From NCBI GenBank assembly GCA_000733355.1, contig JNVV01000014.1, positions 310,001 through 374,000 of the forward strand: DNA of 64,000 bases, written 5' to 3'. Both the position numbers and the translations under genes were made by a program. The stretch comes from Falciphora oryzae (Eukaryota > Ascomycota > Sordariomycetes > Magnaporthales > Magnaporthaceae). This document shows positions 22,717 to 32,740 of the stretch, piece by piece (position 1 is the stretch's first letter; each line of letters starts with the position of its first letter). A model generated the notes under the pieces. The model saw nothing but the letters and a program-made list of their open reading frames with translations. It was not told the DNA's origin and did not search any database.

Positions 22717-25700
22717 AGTGGCCACCCGACACAAGGGCACGGAGTGGACCCTAACAACAAGCAAAGACCTTAGCCGCAACAAACGTCGACCAACACTAGC
22801 ATTTGATGGTGGTATTACGGTACAAAGGAAAAAGGCTGCACGCTATGATCGATAGCGGGGCCCAAGGCAATTACCTTTCGCCGGAGGCAGCGAGGAGGTA
22901 CGGCATTCCGGCAAGAAAGAAAAAGACGCCGTATAGTTTAAAGATTGTGGAAGGAAAACCGGTTACATTTAACAATGGCTATATCGATAAAGAGATTGAT
23001 TATTTCAAGTTTCGATGCCAAAGGAAGAATTTCCGCGTTACTTTGGATATTATGGACATAGGAGGGGAAGACGTGATTTTGGGCATCCCTTGGCTTAGAG
23101 AGAGCAACCTACGAATAGATTGGGTTACCGGCTAGATCCAATGGGGAAGTTCACAAGACCCCGTGACGGTTTAACAGCCCCGAACCCCGGACAGTGAACT
23201 TACGAAGCCACAAAGGGCAGCCACGACGGTGGCAGGATAAGGCAGTCAGCCCAGGCAATCGGTATCGACGGAATCGCAACTATTCACAAGCGACGTCGAC
23301 TTTAAAGAACGAGCAGACCTCGTCGCACGAATGCGGAACGTCCCAAAAGAGTATTTCCAGTACTGGAGACTGTTTAGGAAAGACCTGGAAATAGTACTCC
23401 CGGAATATGGGCTATTCGACCACGAGATTAAGCTTAAACCAGAAACATAGCTTAAGTATTAGAAGCTGTATCAGTTGAGCTAAAAACAGCAGGAAGTGCT
23501 AAAGGAATAACTAAGGGAGGACCTGCTAAAGGGACTTATCAGGCCCTCCAACTTTCCTATTGGATACGGGATATTGTTCGTGCCAAAGAAAAACGGAGAG
23601 GAGCGGATGTGTATCGACTACCGACCGCTGAACGAGGTAACCATTAAGGATCGATATCCTTTGCCTTTTATCGACGAGCTACGGGATAAGCTTAGCAAAG
23701 CCAAGTACTTTACGGCTTTGGACCTACGCAAAGCTTATGGCCTGTTACGGATTAAGGAGGGTTAGGAATGGATGATAGCTTTTCGGACGAGATTCGGGGT
23801 TTTCGAGTTTTTGGTGATGACCTTCGGGCTTACTAATGCGCTAGCTACATTCTAGCGGATGATTGATTACGTATTGCGAAAGTACCTCGATATTTTTGTC
23901 CTCGCATATTTGGACGATATCCTAATTTTTTCGGGAATATTGGAAGAATATGAGGAGCATGTGCATAAGGTGCTGCAAAAGCTGCAGGACGCTAAGCTCC
24001 TAGTTAACCCAGAAAAATGTGTATGGCATACGCAGGAGGTCGTTTTCCTGGGTTTTGTTATTACACCCGGAGAAGTTCGTATGGACCCTAAAAAGGTGCG
24101 CGAGGTTAAGGAATGGCTTGTACCTACAAACGTTAGGGAAGTCCGAAGCTTTTTAGGGTTTATGAACTTTTACCGACGGTTTATCCGCGATTTTAGCAAA
24201 AAGGCTGCACCATTTACGAATTTTACTAAGAATAACACCTAGTTTTATTGGGGGAAATAAGAATAAGAAGCTTTCGAGCTATTGCGGACAGCCGTTTTGT
24301 AAGAACTAGTTTTGGCTATGCCAGACCTAGACAAACCTTTTGAGGTAGAAACCGATGCGTTAGATTTCGCAATCGGGGGATAATTCGGACAAAAAAACGA
24401 GTAAGGAAGGCTGTACTTTTGCGCTTTTTTTTTACAAAAACTTAATGGATTTGAGTTGAATTACCAGATCCATGATAAGGAGTTCCTCGCTATTATTAGG
24501 GCGTTAGAAGAATGGAGACCTTACCTGTGTGGAGCAAAGCATTAAGTTGTGGTGCATACGGACCATAAAAACCTATTACATTTTACCACCAGCAAAAATT
24601 TGAACAAGCGGTAGATCCGGTGGAGTGAGTTCCTTTAGGATTATAATATCCGGATCGAATACCGCAAAGGATCGGAAAACGGACGGGCGGACGCCTTTAG
24701 CCGCCGATTAGACCACGAGGTTGATATTCCAGAGGAAACTCGTGTGATACTCGCCCAGGGCCTAGACGGATTTTTGGTCCCGGCGTAGCGGGTACTAGCA
24801 AAAACAGCTAGGTAAGAGGAATGGACTTTTGAAAGGATTTAGCAAATTTACGGGCAGTTGGTTTATGGCTATTAGGGAGTGACCAAAATATGGAAAAGGC
24901 TACGACAATATTACGGGTTTGTTGGAATTCGAGCCGAAGTATAGGAAGCAATTAAGGATTGTGAAAGCTGCGTAAAGAATAAAGCTAGCCGATATAAGCC
25001 TTATGGGTTATTGCAACCTTTGCTAGCGCCTAGCGAGGCATGGTAGTATGTTACAGTAGATTTCGTCGTTAAGCTACTAAGGTTAAAAGAGCCCTTGACG
25101 AATGTTTGTTATGATAGCATCTTAGTAGTAGTGGATAGGTTTACTAAATATGCTTTGTTTTTACCCTATAAGGAGGCAAGCGATGCTACGGAGTTAGCGT
25201 ACGTTTTTATCCGGTATGTGATCGTAGAGCACGGAGTGCCAGAGCATATCGTTACGGATAGGGATAAGCTGTTTACAAGCAAGTTCTGGCGCGCGCTCGT
25301 ATCCAAATTGGGAGCCGAGCACGCTTTGTTAACAGCGTACCACCCGGAAACAGACGGACAGACCGAACGAACGAACCAAACCATGGAATAGTACTTTCGC
25401 CACTACGTTAATTATAAACAGACGGACTGGGTATAACTGCTTCCTATGGCGTAGTTTGCGTATAACAGCTTAGAATACGAAAGTACGGGGACCACACCGT
25501 TTTTTGCAAACTACGGGTATATACCTACGGTGTACGGAGAACCTAGGGCAGGACCATATGCCCTAGCAGCAGAAATCCAGGTGACGGAGCTTACTAAGCT
25601 GCATAAGAATCTCCAAACAAAGCTCGAGGAGCTACGGCAACGAATGGCTACGTAAGCTAATAAGAAAAGGATCGAGGGACCGACTTTTAAGGAGGGGGAT

Positions 25701-26130
25701 AGCGTTTATCTTTTGCGCCGCAACATTAAAACGAAACGACCAAGTGACAAGCTGGATTACAAGAAGCTTGGGCCGTTTAAGGTGAAAAAGGTGGTATTAA
25801 ACGTTAACTACGAATTATAACTCCCCCTAACTATGGAAATCCACCCAGTTTTTTACGTTTCCTTGTTAGAACCAGCACCGCCTGGTATAGAGAGCAACGA
25901 GTTAGTGGAAGTCGACCCAGACCAAGAATGGGAGGTCGAAGAAATACTCGACGAAAGAAGGCATTACCGCAAGCGGCAGTACCTCGTTAAGTGGGCAGGA
26001 TTTAGCTACGAACACAATACGTGGGAAAACGAAACGAACTTTGGGAACTGTTAGGAAGCGCTAGCGGAGTACCAGCGGGAGCGCCTGGCAGAAGGTTACC
26101 AAAAAAAAAAAAAAAAAAAAAGAGAGAAGC
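22713..26130 (+). pseudogene. Gypsy-1 Pol: protease, RT, RNase H, integrase, chromodomain
   Basis: One frame, without indels, spans all domains. Protease: IDSGAQGNYLS with the canonical DSG and, later, [38 protein letters not shown] and an intact YLDDILIF (about 23895-23920). RNase H: VVHTDHKNL. Integrase: zinc-region remnant CESCVKN, VDFVVKL, VTDRDKLFTS and YHPETDGQTERTNQ. C-terminal chromodomain: WEVEEILDERRH...YLVKWAGFSYEHNTWE (about 25930-26025). In-frame TAG/TAA codons replace Gln or Trp throughout. Its true end is uncertain because the stop at 26052-26054 looks like a mutated CAG; an A20 run follows near 26101-26120. Chromodomains of this group direct integration to heterochromatin marks, which fits the nested location. 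Confidence 0.93.
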
Positions 26131-26244
26131 TAAGGAACCAACCGCCGGAGTTCGACAATTGGTTCCCTGGCGACGGTTTTGCCGGGATTTAAACCCGAGA
26201 CCTCGGTAGAAGAAGCTAAAGTTACACCCAGTGTGCTATAGGAC

Positions 26245-26841
26245 CTAAGAAAGTTGTTGGGAACTCCACGATTTACCCGATTGAAGAAAGACACCCAGGT
26301 CGAGGGCAGGATTGACCTCGGGACCCGGCCAATTTAGAAAGGAAGGCGATAGCGGAGGAAAGGAAGGGGCAGACAGGGCAGAAGGCGCAGTAAGGGCCTG
26401 CGTGGCAGCTCTTTCGGCCTCCTCCCGCTCAATCCGCTCCAGCTTTTCCAAACTGTCGATACCCCGACGTATCGCACGCATCTTTTTCTCCAACCACACC
26501 TTTTTTTGTTTTCGCAAACGTTTTATTTTTGCGTTAATGAGGCGACGCTCCTTTTTAGCAGCTTCCAACTTAGCTTCACGTTGTGTGAACTGATGCTGAA
26601 GCTTTTGAAGTTGTGCAAGCGAAGGGCCCAGTACGTCGCAGCGGGAACGGCCCTGACGGACACATTCCACGCATCGGGAAGAGTTTTGAGGAGAAACCTC
26701 GCAATAGGAACGACCCAGGGCCTCGCAAGAAGAATAGGAAGGCATTTCAACTGAAGAAGAAATGAGGGCGGCAAGGAGGTTGTCGCGACGAATAGTCGAA
26801 CGCGCAATAGGAGTTTTTCGTTTTTGCACCCGATCCGACAT
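26245..26841 (-). CDS. Intact antisense ORF in Gypsy-1 with Cys-rich and coiled-coil regions
   Basis: A 198-codon minus-strand frame runs from ATG at 26841 to a stop at 26245, antisense to and downstream of pol. The N-terminus is basic (MSDRVQKRK). Residues about 32-75 hold spaced cysteines (SSCEALGR, YCEV, SSRCVECVRQGRSRCDVLGP) like a zinc-binding or DNA-binding-type cluster found in fungal proteins of unknown function. Residues 77-145 are highly charged and heptad-like (LQKLQHQFTQRE, then KIKRLRKQKK), suggesting a coiled coil. The tail is Pro/Ser/Ala-rich. It keeps about a dozen CAA/CAG and several TGG codons unmutated, while the sense-strand genes of the same element are full of stops. Function unknown. 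Chance is possible but unlikely given the ordered composition. Confidence 0.7.
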   Translation of the reverse strand: MSDRVQKRKTPIARSTIRRDNLLAALISSSVEMPSYSSCEALGRSYCEVSPQNSSRCVECVRQGRSRCDVLGPSLAQLQKLQHQFTQREAKLEAAKKERRLINAKIKRLRKQKKVWLEKKMRAIRRGIDSLEKLERIEREEAERAATQALTAPSALSAPSFPPLSPSFLNWPGPEVNPALDLGVFLQSGKSWSSQQLS

Positions 26842-26954
26842 TTTGTTAGAAGCAAGGGGATGGGAGATGGTAAGGAAGGAAAGTACTTACTATTGACAGA
26901 AGGAAGGGATAGCAGATATGGCCAAAGGGATTTGGCTTAGAAGAGGGGACCTAA

Positions 26955-27389
26955 TGTTACGACCATATAGGTGGCGGGGACAGGAGGCCTGGGTCAAGCC
27001 CCGGGAATGAAGCACCCTTAACCCCGCATTTGGAAAAGGAAGGGTTACGTGGAAGGATACGTAACTTTAAGGTGATATGTTTGATATGTGATATAGCAGA
27101 TATAGCACAGGTCTTTAAGGTGATATGTTTGATATGCGACATAGCAGATATAGCACAGATTGGGAAGGACCAGGTTGTGTATATAAGGGAAAGGTTTTTC
27201 CACGGTTAGATAGCTTTGACTAAGGCATCGGTATCAGTTAACCTAAGTTAGCTCTAAGGTACCCCTTTGGGCAAGCAATTTAAGCTTCTGTTACCAGTTT
27301 CCCGGTTTCCTTGAAGCAACCCCTGTTAAGTGTACTGTTTAGCACCCTCCCTAGGTGTCCTACCCTAAGAGCAGAGCCTGATTGTAACA
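26955..27389 (+). repeat. Gypsy-1 3' LTR
   Basis: 435 bp, the same termini, TATA box and paired 48-bp units as the 5' LTR. The two copies differ almost only by transitions; one G/T difference was noticed. It is followed by TTTCG and then copia gag resumes. Confidence 0.95.
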
Positions 27390-27876
27390 TTTCGGCCCGA
27401 ACGCCCTTTTCGCCTTTTTCGCTTTTTTTTTTTTAATTCGCAAACGATTAACAAACGAAACGACGCGCTTACGATCTTTTAAATAGGATCGCGGTAATTT
27501 AACGCTAAATGGGATAGGCTTACCATTAAACCTACCATTAGGCCTACTAATAAACCTACCACCACCTTTACCGTTAAAGCTAAACACTTATTTATAATTA
27601 GCTCCGCCGCTTTTACTACTAAAGGAAAAAAGGTTTGTAAATTTTAATAATTTTAAAAATTTTTTTTTAAAGCCACTAACGATTACCGCGGCGCCTACTT
27701 AAATAGTAAAACGCTACTATTAAACCTATTTTAAGGCCTAACAAACGCGGCTAACGGACGAAATATTACGTTAACGATTTCGCTTTAAAACCCTGGTCCC
27801 AACCCGGTACGAAATAACACTTTCCCTATTATTGGATTACCGGAAGCTCCCACTTATTAAAATACCTAATGCTATA
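27390..27876 (+). pseudogene. Copia Gag, central portion
   Basis: The frame that stopped at Gypsy-1 continues here with a Thr/Pro/Lys-rich linker and a PGPNPVRNNTFPIIGLPEAP-like region. It is interrupted by TAA/TAG codons and by the insertion of pogo-A at the TA at 27875-27876. A further 9-16 copia bases lie between pogo-A and Gypsy-2 (29738-29753). Confidence 0.55.
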
Positions 27877-29737
27877 ACGTGGTTCACCACCGAGTGCCAC
27901 AAACCACCGAGTGCTACACTTACAGCCGACCTCCAGTTAATCGACGCGCATGCCAACCCAACAACGCTAGTAATCCATTTAAACTACTCAGAACTATATA
28001 TATTAAACATTTCTACTTCCTCCTGACAGGTGCGCGCATTGTGTCCAATCTTACCGCAAGTGCCACATCGCCGACAAGTTGTCGTCGCCCTCCTTTCCTA
28101 ACCCCCATAATCGCGCATTTTTTGCTATAACTGCCCATCCAGCTCCTGCTGGTCCAGAACATCTCGTACCTCTTCGATGGTAAGTAACCCTCCAAATCGG
28201 ACACGTGTTTTTTTGGCCCTCCGGCGTTTGCTTAGTATTTCGTTCGCCTTTCGTAGCTTGGAGCACTTTTTTTCCAAAAGGTTAACCCGATATATAATTG
28301 CCTTAGCCCTTTTCGCAAACTGGTTTACAACCGCTAGTATAGGTGTCGGAAAGCTGCTTTAGTGATTGGAAATTCGAATTTTGATGTGTTTAAACTGCGA
28401 AGTTGCTTCCCTAGCTGTTTTAGGCGTTTTGGAAGTCTAAAGTTCGGCGTCGTTTAAAAGCGTTTTCGGGGGAGTTGGAATTCGTAGCCTTACATCCAGC
28501 TTTTCCAAAACCGAATCCGGATTGAAAGGAGCAAAGCTAGCCTTTCGGAAGCCTCTTTAAATATTTCCTTCGGTTATAGAGTTAAAAAATGCCGCTTTAA
28601 ACGCCGAAAGGAACTTAACTTTAGTTACGTGGCTAACGTATAACCTTATCAGGTTTTCGATTTATCGACCGTACGCCCGTTTTATTAGGCCGAAGCACCT
28701 AACGTTAAGCGGTTAAAGGAAGTAAAACGAATGCGGAAGCATGCAAAACGTAATAATGTTATATTTTTGGCAATAAAGCTCGAAATTTGTTAAATAATAG
28801 CTTTTGTGGCCGTTTAGTACTAATAAACGATAGGACCCTATGGAACGAGCTGTAGTGTGTTTATCGAAATACTAGATCCATTTTAAACCGAGCTCGTTCG
28901 TAATCCACCCGTTAGCGCTTATTGCGATGACCTAATTGCGTAAAAGGTTAGTTTCCGAGTACTAATTGGCTAGGTGGTATTACCTTTTAACGATAATAAA
29001 AGGAGGGACCGCCTAACCGCAATAGTTAACCTTTTAAATAATTGTAGCTTATTCCCGGTTGTTAGGCTGGACCAGCTTTATTTTGCTACGGCTTTTTAAC
29101 GTTGTAATGACCATAACGGCGGCGATTATGCCTATAAGGAAGCCGGTTTCGTTAAAGTTGTAGATGTCGTTATCCTGGATGCTATATTTGGCCATAGTGT
29201 TCCGTATAAGGTCGAACCACGTAAAAACGAGCTTAGGATTTTCGCATTTGGCCCTTTGGTAGTTATATTTTCGAATCCAACGCGTGCCGAGCTTTGGGCG
29301 GCGTTTGACGAACCTCGCGACCTAGTTGGTCCCGACGGTGCCCGCGTCGCGTTTGGCGAGCAATCGGTTGGCCATATCCTTAACACCAGAAGGCCGGGGA
29401 GGGAATGCTTGCGAATCCAGTTCGAGTATGTATTTAACAAGCGCTTCCTTTTCGGATTCTGTCAATTTGCGACAGTTGGTCTTGCTGTCGCGTCGAGCAG
29501 GTTGACCGCGCTTCCGCCGGGCGAAAGTGGAAAAGTCGATTTCATAGATTTTGGCGGCGTTCCGGATGCTTAACTGTAGGTTCGATGCAATCGCTTAAAG
29601 GGCTAGAACAATCTTGCGTTCGTCGCTTTTGTTTGCCATTGTTTGTTGTGGAGATATTCGCGGATGAAGTTGGATTGACGCGTGGACGCGTTAAATGTGG
29701 CACTCGGTGGTTTGTGGCACTCGGTGGTGAACCACGT
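27877..29737 (-). mobile_element. Pogo-A: pogo/Fot-type DNA transposon
   Basis: 1861 bp with ACGTGGTTCACC inverted ends and flanking TA. Both ends carry two tandem 17-bp units of the ACCACCGAGTGCCACAA type. A single transposase gene lies on the minus strand. The terminal unit type is shared with MITE-2. Confidence 0.93.
27984..29639 (-). pseudogene. Pogo-A transposase (CENP-B-like HTH plus DDE domain)
   Basis: A 1656-bp frame from ATG at 29639 to TAG at 27984, the same length as the pogo-B gene. Order: N-terminal psq/HTH (NAAKIYEI...), CENP-B-type HTH (EKEALVKYILELDSQAFPPRP, then ANRLLAKRDAG), DDE catalytic domain (IYNFNETGFLIG, LLVLNGHKS, PLNVRCF), a basic coiled region and a C-terminal zinc knuckle (CGTCGKIGHNARTC). 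In-frame TAA/TAG codons replace Gln and Trp. All three catalytic Asp positions read Asn, so it would be dead even without the stops. Confidence 0.88.
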
Positions 29738-29753
29738 TAATCGATACGAGCAT

Positions 29754-30038
29754 TGTCACACGGAAGAACTTGTGGACTTACCTAATCGGCCCCATAAAAG
29801 GTCCGGGAACCGGTATAGGTGCCTAACGGCCCTAAGGCCCAAAGGCCGAAGGCCGGAATGGCAGTGTGAATCATATACTTAATACTTCGCACGGATCACA
29901 AGGTGGTTTATATAAACCCTGCCATCTCCTATATCCTCCATAAAAGATTCCTTCTTCCTCAAGCATCTCTTAAGCCCATAAAAAGATTATCTGCAATATA
30001 GAGATCCTTCTCCAAGCCGTCTTTAACCTTTTATTACA
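29754..30038 (+). repeat. Gypsy-2 5' LTR
   Basis: 285 bp with a TATA-like GTTTATATAAACC at about 29896. It differs from the 3' LTR at some 16 positions by eye, nearly all transitions. Confidence 0.93.
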
Positions 30039-30063
30039 AATAATCTTTTTTACGCTTTGCCTT

Positions 30064-32740
30064 TTAACGGAAGCCTTACTATCTTTCCTTTTAAGCTTTA
30101 GAAAGGCCTTGTTAGTCGGTACCCCTAAACCCCAACTGTTGCTTTTTTTAGCGAATAAAACCCTAGGGCTACATTACAAACATTTTAATTGTTACCGGTG
30201 TTTTCGAACGGGTAAAAGCGAAAAGAATATACAAGAGGGTCGTTTTACCTTTTTAGTCGCCCTAGCGAAATTACGGGATTCCAAAAGAGGCCGGAAGATC
30301 TCCTTTATACGTTTGGGACTTTACGCTGCCTAGGAATACAAGGAACCGGACCCCCTTATCTCGTTTATAACGATATCTCCTTCCCTACCAAGCGATTTTG
30401 GCATGCCGGCCCGGGAATTAACGGAATCCCTTTTTTTGCTTAGCGATTCCGGTATACCTGCCGATACGATGCCGACCCAATTTGAAAAAGCGGCCGGAAA
30501 AGCCCCCGAAGGCCCTTCCCGGTCTACACCGAAAGAACGCCAAGATACCCCTATGCTTAACGATCAGGGGGCACTTATCCTGTATTCGGCACCCCCCTTC
30601 AGCATAGCCTTCGAACAATAAGCCCTTATATCCGTAGGACGCCTTTAAAACCCCCCGGGCTGGATGACCGAAATCCAACGGGAATTCATCAGTACGCACG
30701 AAGCAATTTCGGCCCTATCCCGAAATATGAGCCAGGAAATCCTCGCCGATCGGGAACAAATCCGCGAAATAAGGACCTATTACGACCATATCACCCACGC
30801 GTACAATACCGTCGTCTCTTTATATAAAAAAGGCTTGATCGCTTCCGCTAACCAATAAAAGGCATTCCGGCAACGGATTATCGGAAAAAGCCAGGCATTT
30901 GCACAATAAATTTGGGCTACGGTTACCACTTTGGCCAAAGAGCAACAAACCCGTTCGGAGGCCTTAATTCAGCTTTGGGATATTACTCGGGCCCAACAAA
31001 ACCATTTGCAAAACCTACAAGCACGGCTTTCCACCTTCGAAAAGGGAGTTACTAACTGGGCCGTCGATAAAAATGCCCAAATCCAGGATTTTTTAACCAA
31101 AAAGCATGTTTCGCCCGAAGCCCTTACCGAAACCGAGCGACGCATATTGGCCCAAACTCACCAGCTTGTTAAAAACGCCGTACGGGAAAGCCGGCGGCTT
31201 GCAGCACAAAAAAAGCGGCCTAAATCAGCTACTGTACTTTCGGCCTTGCAACGATCGTTTCAACAACCCGGATTAAACCGAAGCTTTCTTTAAGACGTAC
31301 CCGTCCTTACTAAGGAAGATAGGGCCGAAATTGATACCGATATACTTCCGCCTTCCGCTTTTAAACAAACAAGCTTAATGGCGCGGGAACGGATCGTTGG
31401 ATTAAACGCCGGCTTGCTGGCCGCACAAATGGAAAGGACCCTAAAGGATTTACAAACCCAAGCAAACCAGGCCCGCACAAGCATTACGCCGGGACGGACA
31501 CAAGGACAACCCGCCGGTAATCCGGACTTTTCGAACTCTTCGGAATCGGATAGTAGCGATAATAGCCTACCACCGCGACCTTTTAACCGAAAGCCACGGC
31601 TATTCCGATTACCCTCTCCGCCAAGCGATAGGGCCTCGCAACCCTTTAAGGGAACTCCCTAAAGCACGGTCTTTATAGTCAACCCCGTGCAACTCAAAAC
31701 CCCCAGCGCTTTCGAAAGGGATCGCACCAAATTTAAAAACTAATGGTTCGTGGTACAAGCTTATATGAACGCCTGCCCCCAAAGTTTCACGGGTGACCCG
31801 CACCGCATCACTTGGGTTGGGTCCCTCCTAAAAGGAACCGCTCTCCAATGGCACGTAGCCAGGGCACGTTTATTGGAATCCATAAACGTTCAAGATTCCT
31901 GGAAAGGATACGCTTCGTCGCTAAAAAAGCACTATAAAAACCTTAACGAGGAAAAAACCGATGCAAAAAAGCTCCGGTCCCTAAAATACAACGGCGATAT
32001 CGTCAGCTACCTAACGGAGCTAGGGCAGTACAATATCACTACCCGATGGACCGGCACGACCTTCCGGAATTTCGTCCGATCCTCGCTACCCGAAGGTATC
32101 GCCGATTTGGTATATGCCAATAAGGGTCAAATCCCTACGGATAACGCCGAATTCCTCGAAGCCTTCCAAAAAGCAGGGATCACTTACGAGCAAAAGCTCG
32201 CGGACAAAGCTTCCATTAAAGCTTTGATGCAAAGAACGGGCTAAAAGGAAAAGGGAAAAAACGAGCCCGCTTCGAATTAGAAGCGCTCGAACGTAGGCCG
32301 TCGCCGCGGCAAAGGCTCCAAAAACAAGAACCCAAGTCCATCCTCAAGCTCCCGTTCCGGAAAAAAGGCCAACGATAAAAAGGCCGCCGACAAAAAGAAC
32401 AACATTTAAACTACCACCAAATTGGCACTCGAAGGAATCGAATAACGCGATATCGACGCACAAAAGTTAGCCAAAGCCGACTGCTAGCGCTGCGGAAAAA
32501 AAGGGCACCATACGTTAAAATGCTACGCCAAAAAGGACACTAACGGCAAAGAACTCCCTCCTACACCAGCAAAAACGGCCGGTGCCAAATCCATTCTTAA
32601 ACGCCCTGCAACGGACGAACAAGAGGAACAACCACAGGCCAAAAAGGCTAAAATCGCTGGCCTTACCTCAAAAGCCCCGAGCGAACCACAAATCTTTAAA
32701 CTATCGGATTCGGAATCGGACGATAACTGTTAACAACCAT
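30064..32740 (+). pseudogene. Gypsy-2 Gag
   Basis: By comparison with Gypsy-3 the start lies at 30064, where the ATG has become TTA. The N-terminal region (KPQLLL...NKTLG, NCYRCFRTG) and a helical segment (MTEIQREFISTHEAISALSRN) closely match Gypsy-3. The capsid region, about 31270-32250 (ITWVGSLLKGTALQWHVARA; LKYNGDIVSYLTEL), does not. A CCHC knuckle at about 32482-32526 (C-x-RCGKKGHHTLKC) has one Cys-side codon turned to TAG. Frame 1 continues straight into protease, so no frameshift signal is needed. Confidence 0.85.

Larger units (their letters stand above)
20244..27389 (+). mobile_element. Gypsy-1: chromodomain-containing gypsy element (chromovirus)
   Basis: A complete 7146-bp element with 435-bp LTRs (TGTTACGACC...GATTGTAACA). 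Its flanks are CTTCG (left) and TTTCG (right), a 5-bp target duplication differing by one C/T change. It encodes Gag with a zinc knuckle, then in the -1 frame protease, RT, RNase H, integrase and a chromodomain, and has an antisense ORF between pol and the 3' LTR. A purine-rich AGAAGAGGGGACC immediately precedes the 3' LTR. No indel was seen in pol: all damage is nonsense or missense of RIP type. It is inserted in copia gag. Confidence 0.95.

Noticed and set aside
26175..26245. tRNA-like sequence on the minus strand with a plausible T arm (CTCGGGTTTAAATCCCGG)
   Set aside because: The acceptor stem pairs poorly and no convincing anticodon arm forms; it lies at the end of the Gypsy-1 pol region. 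At best a decayed tRNA remnant.
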